Source of the DNA: a virus | IMG/VR virus record: IMGVR_UViG_3300027763_000087 | Coordinates: 1-47,299 of that record | Strand: one strand, 5' to 3' | DNA length: 47,299 nt | Shown here: positions 5,357 through 13,100 of the stretch, one piece after another | Layout: each line of letters begins with the position of its first letter | Position numbering within the stretch: position 1 is the first letter of the stretch | Made by a program: the position numbers and the translations under genes | Notes under the pieces: model-generated | What the model saw: the letters and a program-made list of their open reading frames with translations, nothing else | Told to the model about the DNA's origin: nothing | The model's database searches: none

Positions 5357-5614
5357 ATGATAGTAAGTATAAAAGATACAATGTGTGACATTAAAACGTT
5401 CAATAGTACAAAATACATAAGTGAAAAAGATGTATTTAGAATAATTAACCGTAAGGTGAGAACAAAGAGGGGCAAAACAATGTCTAAAGAAAAAGTAGCT
5501 GATTATGAAAGTCAAGGTTTGAGATTACATAATGAAATGTACTATGTATTACTATTAGATTTTGATGATTGTTATCACAATAATATGTTAAAAACTGTCA
5601 ATTACGAGGACTGA
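5357..5614 (+). CDS. small hypothetical protein (85 aa)
   Basis: The 85-residue protein carries a basic centre (RIINRKVRTKRGKTMSKEKV) and an acidic, aromatic C-terminus (YYVLLLDFDDCYHNN). An internal ATG at residue 42 (MSKEKVADYES) is possible but less likely because the promoter repeat fits the first ATG. C use is normal, unlike the genes just upstream. No family recognised. Confidence 0.55.
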   Translation: MIVSIKDTMCDIKTFNSTKYISEKDVFRIINRKVRTKRGKTMSKEKVADYESQGLRLHNEMYYVLLLDFDDCYHNNMLKTVNYED

Positions 5615-5615
5615 T

Positions 5616-5628
5616 GTTATATTATAGT
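5616..5628 (+). promoter_or_regulatory. early promoter repeat, copy 14 (fused to ATG)
   Basis: GTTATATTATAGT starts two bases after the upstream TGA and ends at the ATG of 5629. Confidence 0.5.
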
Positions 5629-5730
5629 ATGATGTATGTATTTGGAATCGTAGAATTAGTTATTATGGTATTAATATACCGTAATGTAGTTAAAACACTT
5701 AATCGTAGTAAGAACACTTACATTAAGTAA
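5629..5730 (+). CDS. tiny predicted membrane protein (33 aa)
   Basis: The frame of 33 residues begins MMYVFGIVELVIMVLIYRN and ends in a basic tail (KTLNRSKNTYIK). The first ~17 residues form one hydrophobic segment, so a single-pass inner-membrane peptide with a cytoplasmic tail is likely. The perfect fused promoter repeat is the best support that it is expressed. The tRNA-like gene follows six bases after the stop. Function unknown; small membrane proteins of T4-like phages often act on the host envelope or on superinfection. Confidence 0.5.
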   Translation: MMYVFGIVELVIMVLIYRNVVKTLNRSKNTYIK

Positions 5731-5735
5731 TATAT

Positions 5736-5843
5736 AGTCAGGTGGCGGAATGGAGCGTGGTGTCCACGCTCGTGGTAGACGCTATACTTAAGCAGTTGAA
5801 GCTGGGTAATTCAACAATATAGGTTCGAGTCCTATCCTGATTA
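5736..5843 (+). tRNA. tRNA-Leu-like gene with hairpin inserted in the D loop
   Basis: Acceptor AGTCAGG pairs with CCTGATT (5836-5842, one G-U), and the T arm is ATAGG-TTCGAGT-CCTAT. The D arm reads GCG-GAAT ... TGGTAGA-CGC, the usual tRNA-Leu form, but between GAAT and TGGTAGA lie 21 extra bases (5752-5772) that form a perfect 8-bp hairpin, GAGCGTGG-TGT-CCACGCTC. A long variable arm (GTTGAA/TTCAAC) fits class II. The anticodon may be UAA in CTTAAGC, but the anticodon stem pairs poorly, so function is doubtful. The EndoVII-like gene starts three bases after its 3' end. Confidence 0.6.
5753..5771 (+). repeat. perfect 8-bp inverted repeat inside the tRNA D loop
   Basis: GAGCGTGG, TGT loop, CCACGCTC. 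GC-rich in an AT-rich genome and located between normal D-loop halves, so it looks inserted. Confidence 0.7.
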
Positions 5844-5846
5844 CAA

Positions 5847-6221
5847 ATGAAACAATGTAAAAAATGTGGTACAAATAAACCACTAACTGAGTATGGTAAT
5901 AAAACAGATGAATCAGATGGTTTACACCTATATTGCAAGATATGTGTGAATGGAGAATATGATTCTACTAAATATAAAAAATATAAACTGAATAAACACT
6001 ATGGCATTACACCTGAACAATATGATAATATGTTAACTGATCAACAGGGAAAATGTGCCGTATGTGGGGATATAATGACTCAACCACATGTTGACCATTG
6101 CCATACTACAGGTAAGGTACGAGGCTTATTATGCATAAACTGCAATCAAGGCTTAGGCAAGTTCAAAGACGACACTAATAAACTCCAGCATGCAATTGAT
6201 TATCTAAACAAATTTAGTTAG
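5847..6221 (+). CDS. recombination endonuclease VII-like HNH nuclease
   Basis: The 124-residue protein has a zinc finger at the start (C4-x2-C7 with C30-x2-C33) and a C-terminal Endonuclease_7 domain: C70-x2-C73, HVDHCH at 81-86, TGKVRGLLC with C96-x2-C99, then NQGLGKFKDD. T4 EndoVII (gp49) resolves branched DNA; many phages carry free-standing copies that act as mobile endonucleases. This one starts three bases after the tRNA with the inserted hairpin and has no promoter of its own, which fits a mobile element lodged beside the tRNA. The double zinc-finger architecture suits the homing type better than a packaging resolvase. Confidence 0.88.
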   Translation: MKQCKKCGTNKPLTEYGNKTDESDGLHLYCKICVNGEYDSTKYKKYKLNKHYGITPEQYDNMLTDQQGKCAVCGDIMTQPHVDHCHTTGKVRGLLCINCNQGLGKFKDDTNKLQHAIDYLNKFS

Positions 6222-6422
6222 ACTGCCCTGAGTACCACTATGTATATTAGTGTGTCTTTTTATATTATGTTGGTACTTCGTTATGGAGTACTTTCCGTGT
6301 GCGTAGTATGGTGCCTTAGATTTTATAGTAACACTACCCACAAAAACACTGTACGAAATTTTAGATTTACTTATGCAAGCAAGTTATATTATAGTATAAT
6401 AAGATAAATAAGATAAAAAAAT
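6222..6422 (+). other. intergenic stretch with early promoter
   Basis: No secure gene. A 55-codon frame (6240-6407) with a hydrophobic start exists but runs into the promoter repeat at 6383. The rest shows no obvious repeat or hairpin. Confidence 0.4.
6383..6396 (+). promoter_or_regulatory. early promoter repeat, copy 15
   Basis: GTTATATTATAGTA, 26 bases before the ATG at 6423 with an A-rich leader; it drives the second AT-hook-like gene. Confidence 0.5.
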
Positions 6423-6737
6423 ATGAACACACAAACTAAAAACAAAGTAGGCCGTCCAGTAGTACAAGGTAGTAAAAGACAAATTGAATTGAAATTGAAA
6501 GCTGAATTGCGCTCACAGGGCCTACTGAAGAAAGGCCGCCCGGTAGTTGAAAACAGTAATCGTCAATTAGAATTACAACGTAAAGCTGAACTACGTAGTC
6601 AAGGTGTATTGACAGGTCGTAAAGGCCGTCCAGTTGATCCAAATTCAAGAAAACAGTTAGAATTTAAACGTAAACAAACAATGCGTGAAAATGGTACACT
6701 AAAATTAGGTAGACCGAAAATGGTTAAGCAAGATTGA
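6423..6737 (+). CDS. multi-AT-hook-like DNA-binding protein B
   Basis: The 104-residue basic protein is a full-length paralog of the product of 3256-3573, with four GRP cores (KVGRPV, KKGRPV, RKGRPV, KLGRPK) separated by SKRQIELKLKAELRSQGLL-type linkers. The third core here is closer to the classical R-x-GRP AT hook. Codon use differs sharply: CGT, CTA, GGC and CGC codons occur here, whereas the first copy uses AGA, TTA and AGT almost only. The copies therefore diverged long ago or one was acquired. It has its own promoter and a strong terminator. Role probably binding or shaping A/T-rich DNA (inference). Confidence 0.72.
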   Translation: MNTQTKNKVGRPVVQGSKRQIELKLKAELRSQGLLKKGRPVVENSNRQLELQRKAELRSQGVLTGRKGRPVDPNSRKQLEFKRKQTMRENGTLKLGRPKMVKQD

Positions 6738-7041
6738 TAAACGTATACGATATCGAATCGTGGTAAGAGAAAGGGCAAGATCTGCTCTTTCTTTTTTTGT
6801 GTGCGTATACGGTACGTGTGTGTCACACTACTGGTGCGATACAGTACCCACGCCGAACCGATGTCAATACACGCGTGTGTTTGGTTGTGAGGCTGGTGTT
6901 ATGAACTTTTACACATAAAACGACTTTTAGCCCACCCGGCCTTGTATATACTTATATTCCAAACCTTACTTCAATTTCCACAAATCCAACTTTTTCCTTT
7001 TGAACAAAAGTACTTTAGGTCGACCAGTATATACTTATCTA
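6738..7041 (+). other. intergenic stretch between converging units
   Basis: It holds the terminator at 6768-6798, two ACGTATACGRTA-like palindromic strings, and GTATATACTTAT motifs near 6942 and 7027. It has more G+C than the surroundings. No gene is supported; a 75-residue minus-strand frame across it is antisense to the AT-hook gene. Confidence 0.45.
6768..6798 (+). terminator. rho-independent terminator after AT-hook gene B
   Basis: AGAAAGGGCA pairs with TGCTCTTTCT (one G-T) around AGATC, followed by a run of T. It closes the early plus-strand region. Confidence 0.85.
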
Positions 7042-7620
7042 CTAGAATATATACTCAGAGTAAGTCTTCTTAGTAGGAACTACGTTAGGAAAGTAGTACT
7101 TTTCCATTAATTCACCATTAAAATAAATAAACTTATAAAAACCCGTTGGTACCCAAGCACCTGTTGGGAGTACATTTTGTTGTGTAAATGTACAAACAAT
7201 TTTGACTTTCACATTGCCTGTCATACTTAAGTTTCTCTCGTGTAATTCCAATACTCTCCACACAGTTCTGTTAAGTTTTTCGTTTTGTAAACAACAATTT
7301 AAGTACGAAAACGTTTTCAATAGTATTTCCTTACTACAATTAAAACTAGCAGCAGGTGCCATATGACCTTTGTCGTAAACATTGTTTACATAGTCGTTAT
7401 TGTCAGATGTAATATAACCACTTACAGTGTAAAAATCCATTCCTACTCTTGAGGCTTTACCATCAGTACAAAGGACTGTGTATTCTGACCACAATGGTTG
7501 TTGTTTAACTTCACTGTACATGGTTTTATAAATACCCATGTTAACAAACACACTGTCTCTCTGACTGTATAAACTCAGACTAATGAGACTAAAGACTAAT
7601 ACTAATATATATTTTTTCAT
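7042..7620 (-). CDS. secreted DNA/RNA non-specific endonuclease
   Basis: The 192-residue protein starts with a signal peptide (MKKYILVLVFSLISLSLYSQ, likely cut just before or after Q20), then shows the NucA/EndA-type core: D83-K-G-H86 (the DRGH motif, H86 being the general base), APAASF, then N108, Q112 and N117 as in the N...Q...N metal-binding helix. Such enzymes degrade DNA and RNA with Mg. The signal peptide, of a flavobacterial type, implies export to the periplasm or outside. It is last of three minus-strand genes, its start touching the stop of the GNAT gene. Possible roles: scavenging host DNA or blocking competing phage DNA (inference). Confidence 0.85.
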   Translation of the reverse strand: MKKYILVLVFSLISLSLYSQRDSVFVNMGIYKTMYSEVKQQPLWSEYTVLCTDGKASRVGMDFYTVSGYITSDNNDYVNNVYDKGHMAPAASFNCSKEILLKTFSYLNCCLQNEKLNRTVWRVLELHERNLSMTGNVKVKIVCTFTQQNVLPTGAWVPTGFYKFIYFNGELMEKYYFPNVVPTKKTYSEYIF

Positions 7621-7971
7621 TTAATTTTGTTTTACTACTTTAAATAATGCTTTTTCAATTATGTATCCATTATTAATAAAATACTTTAAACTGTCTACAT
7701 TACAGTGGGCATACACTGTTTTATTTGTTTCTTTTACTTTTGAGTCTCTGTAGTTCCATAGGAGTTTATATATGCCTTTACTTCTGTGTTCTTCTTTAAC
7801 ATAAGCATGACAAAGATACACTACTGTAGGATGTTCAACATACGAAACAATACCTACTAATTCATCTTTAATCCAACAACCATAGTACTTTGCTGATTCA
7901 TCTAGTAAGTCTGGTTTTAAACTACCAAATACTTTTTCTACTTCTTTGTATGTAATACTTTTAATTTCCAT
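7621..7971 (-). CDS. GNAT-family N-acetyltransferase
   Basis: The 116-residue protein shows the GNAT order: beta2-3 (GCWIKDELVGIVSYVEH), beta4 (VVYLCHAYVKEE), then the acetyl-CoA loop HRSKGIYKLLW, matching R/Q-x-x-G-x-G/A, and a C-terminal NVDSLKYFINNGYIIEK where a final conserved aromatic often sits. It would move an acetyl group from acetyl-CoA to an amine; the substrate is unknown. It overlaps the upstream 64-residue gene by 11 bases and abuts the nuclease gene, so the three form one operon. Confidence 0.8.
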   Translation of the reverse strand: MEIKSITYKEVEKVFGSLKPDLLDESAKYYGCWIKDELVGIVSYVEHPTVVYLCHAYVKEEHRSKGIYKLLWNYRDSKVKETNKTVYAHCNVDSLKYFINNGYIIEKALFKVVKQN

Positions 7972-8155
7972 TTTTTATGCCTAATGCCCAAACTGAGTTT
8001 GGAAATAATTGTACTCTTAATTCTAAAATCCTGTCTCTGTGATTTTGAAACATATCTCCGTAGGAGGGTTTAAAACCACTTAACACCATCTTAGTCATCT
8101 CATAATCTAACTTTACTATTTCACTTGTTTTCTTTTGAAATTCTGTGTAATTCAT
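7961..8155 (-). CDS. small helical hypothetical protein (64 aa)
   Basis: The 64-residue protein is probably helical (TEFQKKTSEIVKLDYEMTKMV, then RDRILELRVQLFP). It is the first gene of the minus-strand operon and overlaps the acetyltransferase gene by 11 bases. A TATACT box on the minus strand lies about 15 bases upstream of its ATG. No family recognised. Confidence 0.6.
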   Translation of the reverse strand: MNYTEFQKKTSEIVKLDYEMTKMVLSGFKPSYGDMFQNHRDRILELRVQLFPNSVWALGIKNGN

Positions 8156-8190
8156 TACTTTATCTAAATATAGTATAATACAAAAATCTT
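8156..8190 (-). promoter_or_regulatory. promoter of the minus-strand operon
   Basis: Reading the minus strand, GTATTATACTATATTTAG precedes the ATG at 8155. TATACT serves as a -10 box, as before the genes at 16233, 16513 and 47160. Confidence 0.4.
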
Positions 8191-8211
8191 ACAAAACCAA
8201 GTCTTTTTTAC

Positions 8212-8224
8212 ATATTTATCGTAA
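8212..8224 (+). promoter_or_regulatory. late promoter motif (fused to ATG)
   Basis: ATATTTATCGTAA directly followed by the ATG of 8225; identical to the sequence before 18823. Confidence 0.55.
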
Positions 8225-8614
8225 ATGATAAAATTAACTGAATTAATTACTAATGAAATTGAAGAATACGATGTTGAAAACATTAATGATGTTCGTTCGT
8301 TTATTCAATTTATGAGAGAATATAAGTCTACTGACTGTGGAACTTGTTTAAGAGAAGCAGAATACAAAGGCCGTAAGGTCCAACTAGGCAAGCCTATGCA
8401 AGGTGATGTTAAGAAGTTTAAGGTGTATGTTAAAAATCCTAAAGGTAAAGTAGTTAAAGTTAACTTTGGCTTTGGAGGTACATCTGCTAAAGGCAAACGA
8501 ATGGTTATTAAGAAAAATAATCCAAAACGTAGGGCAGCTTACAGAGCAAGACACAACTGTAGTAATCCAGGACCAAGACATAAAGCAAACTATTGGTCTT
8601 GTAGAAAGTGGTAA
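8225..8614 (+). CDS. leader-bearing basic protein, possible head cargo (129 aa)
   Basis: The protein begins with the leader MIKLTELITNEIEEYD and ends with a very basic domain (residues ~55-129) containing KKFKVYVKNPKGKVVKVNFG, KKNNPKRRAAYRARHNCSNPGP and NYWSCRKW. Domains with this FKVYVKNPKG...RARHNCxNPGP...YWSCxxW pattern are common in T4-like phages of aquatic bacteria; the function is unknown to me. The two C and several H and R residues could bind metal or nucleic acid. It opens a run of genes with similar leaders, headed by a late promoter motif. Packaging in the head is inferred from the leader. Confidence 0.75.
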   Translation: MIKLTELITNEIEEYDVENINDVRSFIQFMREYKSTDCGTCLREAEYKGRKVQLGKPMQGDVKKFKVYVKNPKGKVVKVNFGFGGTSAKGKRMVIKKNNPKRRAAYRARHNCSNPGPRHKANYWSCRKW

Positions 8615-8615
8615 T

Positions 8616-9170
8616 ATGATTAAACTTACAAACATATTAAATCAAATTAATGAAAGTAAACAAGTAGGTAATTTATATCATTTTACTTATGATAGTTCTA
8701 TACTTAATATACTTAAAAATGGTTTACGGTTTGCTCCAGATAATACAGAATTAGATAAATATAAAGATACATTTTATATATCTACTACAAGAGACTACAC
8801 AGGACATAAGTTTTATAATGAATTGGAAGCTAAAGTTAGAATTACATTAGATGGTAATAAAATTTCAGAAAGATATTTAATAAGACCTATTAGTGTAGAA
8901 AATATATGGGTAAAAAATAGTGGTTTAGATTGGAATAAATCACCTGTTAAAGATGTATTTTATGAAGAAAGAATATTTTCATCAAAAGGAGGATATTTAG
9001 ATCCAAAATATATAATTAAAATAGATACTACTATTACTGAAGAGGAAATAAAAAGAGGAATTAATTGGGGTAAAGAAGACAGTAATAGAATAACATATTT
9101 TGATAATAGTATACTCGATTATATTAATAGTGGTAAATTAAATTTTGTTAAAAATTTCAATGTAAAATGA
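8616..9170 (+). CDS. leader-bearing ADP-ribosyltransferase-like protein
   Basis: The start at 8616 gives the leader MIKLTNILNQINE, almost the same as in the next gene; a longer frame from 8466 lies inside the upstream gene. After the leader come L20-YHFT (H22), ILKNGLRF, FYISTTRD (55-60), VRITLDGNKIS and FYEERI (115-120). H...(S/T)TTR...E-x-R spacing resembles ADP-ribosyltransferase or 2'-phosphotransferase folds, but I cannot prove it. T4 Alt is an ADP-ribosyltransferase with a cleaved capsid-targeting leader, injected to modify host RNA polymerase; leader plus ART-like core would make this a functional parallel (inference). 184 residues; overlaps the next gene by four bases. Confidence 0.6.
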   Translation: MIKLTNILNQINESKQVGNLYHFTYDSSILNILKNGLRFAPDNTELDKYKDTFYISTTRDYTGHKFYNELEAKVRITLDGNKISERYLIRPISVENIWVKNSGLDWNKSPVKDVFYEERIFSSKGGYLDPKYIIKIDTTITEEEIKRGINWGKEDSNRITYFDNSILDYINSGKLNFVKNFNVK

Positions 9171-9805
9171 TTAAACTTACAAACATATTAAACCAAATTC
9201 TTCTTGAAGAAAAAACTAAACGTGACAGGTGTCTTAGGATAGCTGATCGTAAGTTTGACAAACCATCAGCATATAAGTCTGGGGCTGTGGTTAGATGTCG
9301 TAGAGGTAAAATATGGAAAGACTTAAAAGAAGATACTAGAAATTATATTAATTGGAATGAAAATTATGGTAAAACTTTTAAAATAGTTAATACACCTGAA
9401 GGAGCACAATCTGGAGGTGAATGGAATCCTAATTTAGTTTCAATTGTAACACCAGAAAATAAAAATACTTGGAGTAATTGGAAGGAAGTTTCTCAAGATA
9501 TTTTAAATAATTTTAAAAAAAATTGGGATGAAATTCAAAAATCTTTAGGAAACCATAAATACAACCAAATAATTAAAAGTCAACAATTAAACGAAGACGA
9601 AAGTCTTCATAAATGGTTCAAACGTCGAGGCCCTAAAGGTAAAGAAACCGGTTGGGTAGATTGTAACGCACCCGATGGAAAAGGAGGTTATAAGTCTTGT
9701 GGTAGAAAAAAAGGTGAGACACGTAGTAAGTATCCTGCTTGTAGACCTACTCCTAGTGGTTGTAAAAGAAAAGGTAAAGGTAAAACTTGGGGCAAAACAA
9801 AATGA
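9167..9805 (+). CDS. leader-bearing two-domain basic protein (212 aa)
   Basis: Order: leader MIKLTNILNQILLE (1-14); a short basic domain (20-48: RCLRIADRKFDKP, SAYKSGAVVRCRRGKIW); a linker domain; QQLNED with L141-N-E143; then a C-terminal domain (about 146-205) with LHKWFKRRGPKGKETGWVD, APDGKGGYKSCGRKKGE and YPACRPTPSGCK. Both the PSAYxSGAVVRCR and the GWVDC...CGRKxGExR.xYPACRPT modules recur in aquatic T4-like phages, the second resembling DUF5872 from memory. The L-N-E before the second module looks like an internal prohead-protease site. Function unknown, DNA binding likely from charge. Confidence 0.75.
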   Translation: MIKLTNILNQILLEEKTKRDRCLRIADRKFDKPSAYKSGAVVRCRRGKIWKDLKEDTRNYINWNENYGKTFKIVNTPEGAQSGGEWNPNLVSIVTPENKNTWSNWKEVSQDILNNFKKNWDEIQKSLGNHKYNQIIKSQQLNEDESLHKWFKRRGPKGKETGWVDCNAPDGKGGYKSCGRKKGETRSKYPACRPTPSGCKRKGKGKTWGKTK

Positions 9806-10119
9806 TAAAATTAACTCAACTACTAACTGAAGCAAAACAATCTATTGAAAATTTTGCTAGTACTAGATTAAAAGGTGCTGAAAAAATTGCTGATACTACC
9901 TTAAAAGCAGGTGGATTATCATTATTAACTTATAAACACTATAAAGTTAAATTACCCTATTATAAAAAAGCAGCAGCTAATAAATTAGATAAAGAAACTG
10001 CTAAAAAAGAATTTGAAGAAACTTTAAAAAGTATTTCCTTAGGTATGACTCAAAGCCAATTTCAAATTGAAATGGGACGTTTAGAAGTATTAGGAGAATT
10101 ATTAATAGAAGAAAAATAA
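9802..10119 (+). CDS. leader-bearing small basic protein, internal-protein-like
   Basis: ATG at 9802 overlaps the upstream TGA and gives the leader MIKLTQLLTE; an upstream TTG at 9787 would put five residues before it and is rejected. The remaining ~95 residues are helical and basic in the first half (STRLKGAEKIADTTLK, HYKVKLPYYKKAAANK) and acidic in the second (ETAKKEFEETLK). Size and leader resemble T4 internal proteins IPI-IPIII, which enter the host with the DNA, but sequence similarity is not evident. Its stop is directly followed by the ATG of the 1560-residue gene. Confidence 0.65.
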   Translation: MIKLTQLLTEAKQSIENFASTRLKGAEKIADTTLKAGGLSLLTYKHYKVKLPYYKKAAANKLDKETAKKEFEETLKSISLGMTQSQFQIEMGRLEVLGELLIEEK

Positions 10120-13100
10120 ATGGAAAAGGTTTTTGATTTACATAAATGGAAAGAAAAACAATTGTTCTTAAATGAACAAGACGAAGACTTTACTGTTGAC
10201 GCACCTCATGAATGGGACACTATTGATTTAAAAGACGGAGACCTAATTATGCCTAATATGTGGCAACATAATACTAACACAAACCGTCTTTATGTTGATA
10301 TTACTAAACCATTAATTGTAAAATACTATAAATCTATAGTATTTGGTGATGATAATGTGCAACTTCAGGATAGAAATGGAGAATATGAGGTTATTGATGT
10401 TGATAAATTTAATCAAACTTACTTAAAACCTGGATTTCAATTTAGTGTACCAGGGAATTTAAGTGAAAGTAAGGAAGAAGACTTTACTGTTGACGCTCCT
10501 GAGGAATGGGGCTACGAGAATTTTAATGGTAATACTGAAGATTATACTGATTTAGAAAACTGGGCTAGACCTATTTTAATAAACGCTGGAATTGACCTAG
10601 AATACATTGATTACTACTTTATATGGATGAGGAATTGGGGCGATAGTTTAGAAGGATTTAAAAACATTTCACCTGAACAAATACTTCAAGACTTTGAAGA
10701 ATGGAAAGAATACAATGTGGATGAGGAATTAGACGAGTCTACTGAAGAAGACTTCACTGTTGACGCGCCTGACGATTGGGATACTACTGATTTAAGAGCT
10801 GGTAGTACTATTACTCCTACTATGTGGAATCAAAATTTAGGTCCTGACTACAACTCTATAGATGATTGGATTGATGATCCTACTGAAAATCAAATAATTG
10901 ATGATATTTTAAAAGACGATCGTGGAAAAGTATATGTGATTTTCACTGGTGTAAACTCTAATATTCAAAATGTATACACATTAACTGATTTTAATAATTT
11001 ATTAGATCCTAAATACAAAGTTATAACTAATTTAAATGAATCTGAAGACGACTTTAATGTTGATGCACCTGATGATTGGAATAAAGAATACTTAACAGTA
11101 GGCAGTATTATTAAACCTGAAATGTGGGATCGTGAAAAAGCTATTAAAGCATTTGATTGGTGGGACGATGAAGAAAGAAAATGGTTAGATTTACCTTGGG
11201 AAATTCTTCGATTTACTGAAGTTGGAAATGTTAGATTTGCTATAAATGATGAATATTCTAGAATGTTTGGTTTAGATTTTATCAATACGGTACTAAAACC
11301 AGGATTTGAAATTACTAAAGAATTAAATGAGTCTGATGAATGGTCTGTTGAAGCACCTAAAGATTGGGATAATATTGAATTAAAACAAGGTAGTACTATT
11401 ACTCCTGAAATGGTAGATATGTCTAATATTCCTGAAAATAATTTATACTGGTGGGAAGAAAAGATTATAGAATTAAATGTAGGAAAGATTTGGAAGTTAG
11501 ATAAAGAATACATTGAATTAAAATATAAAATAACAGATGATGAAGATCATAATTATATTTTAATGTATACAATTGACTTTTTAGAAATTTTAAAACCAGG
11601 TTATGTATTAGTTTTATCTGATGGAACCGTTTTAGAAAAACAAGATTTAAATGAATCTACTGAAGATTTTACTGTTGACGCACCTCAAGATTGGGATGTG
11701 GAAATGTTAACAGTAGGTAGTATTATTACACCTGAAATGTGGATACCCAATATTGAAAGTGAGTTTACTGATACCTGGAATTGGGAAACAGGTTTAGACA
11801 TAACTTCAATACCTTGGTTAATTACAGTTGTTCGTAAAAATGAAGTAGTCTTAAGAAATAATGATGTGTATGGTGAGATGATATTTGGTTTTATAAATGA
11901 AATAAATAATTGTTTACAGCCTGAATATAGAATTACTAATGACTTAAATGAATCTATTGAAGACGAGTTTAATGTTGAAGCACCTGATGATTGGGGTACA
12001 TTAAATATAGGTGATCGTATTACTCCTAATATGTGGAATACAGATATTAAACTTAAAACACCTGGTAGTAGGATTATAAAAAAAACTTTAAATAATATGA
12101 AACAATCTACTTGGACTATTGAAGATCTACCATTAGATGATTTAGATCATGTTTATTTATCAACCCCAGGTGATGAAACAATTATTAGTATAGATCTTTT
12201 AAATAATAGTTTAAAACCAGAATATCAAATTTATAATCTTAAAAAACTAAGAGAATCTACTGATGAATTTAATGTGGTAGCACCTAAAGAATGGGACAAT
12301 ACAGAATTGACTGTAGGAAGTACTATTACACCTGAAATGTGGAAACCTAATGCACAATGGATGTTTTCTAGTATTGATGTTTCAAAACCTATAACCATAG
12401 GTAAGAAAAGTAATCCAAGAATATATTTGTATCTTACTGATGTAAAAGGAAGAGGAACTCATATTAACGCAGGTACTTTAAATAAATATTTAAAACGTAA
12501 GTATCGAGTTGTAGATGATGAAGCATTATATGAATCTGAAGACGAGTTTAATGTAGAAGCACCTGACGATTGGAATGTAAAAGAACTAGGAGTAGGTGAT
12601 GAGGTTACTTGGGATATGTTTAAAACTGAAGAATTAGCTGACCATTGGATGGATGATTATGATGTAAAAATTATTAAAAATATTTATACTCGCCCAATTC
12701 ACCCAAGTGCTATAGTATCTTTAACAAAACCTAATGGTGAGTCTGTTGGTAGTTGGTGGTTAGACAGTGTTGAAAGAGATTTAAAATCTGAATATAAAAT
12801 TAAAGTACCTGACAATATGAATGAAAATGAAGACGAGTGGTCAGTTGAAGCTCCTAAAGATTGGGACAATTTTGACATTGAAATTAGAATGTCTAATACA
12901 TATACTTTTTTCAATATTGAAACTGATGATGAAGCTACAGTAGATGAAGTAAAACTAGTTAAAACAAACTCAGATGAATTAATAAAGTATTTTGGTGATA
13001 ATATTCCTTATGATTCAAGTCAAATTGAAGATTTACTTTATGAAAAATACTTTAGAGACGATGATTTACAGGATTTTATAAATCAAAATGAAGTTGTTGA

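Noticed and set aside
6240-6407. 55-codon plus-strand frame with hydrophobic start
   Set aside because: It runs through the early promoter at 6383 and has no promoter motif of its own; a real small membrane protein cannot be excluded.
6599-6826. 75-codon minus-strand frame antisense to AT-hook gene B
   Set aside because: It overlaps the strong terminator and follows the antisense of the GRP repeats.
8466-8615. Longer start for the ART-like gene
   Set aside because: The extra 50 residues lie entirely inside the upstream gene in another frame; the ATG at 8616 restores the common leader.
10965-11513. 182-codon minus-strand frame with SQSLGAST repeats, and similar ones at 12699-12914 and 13989-14192
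   Set aside because: Each is the reverse complement of the opening motif of the acidic repeats; they have no promoter and vanish in repeats with other codons.
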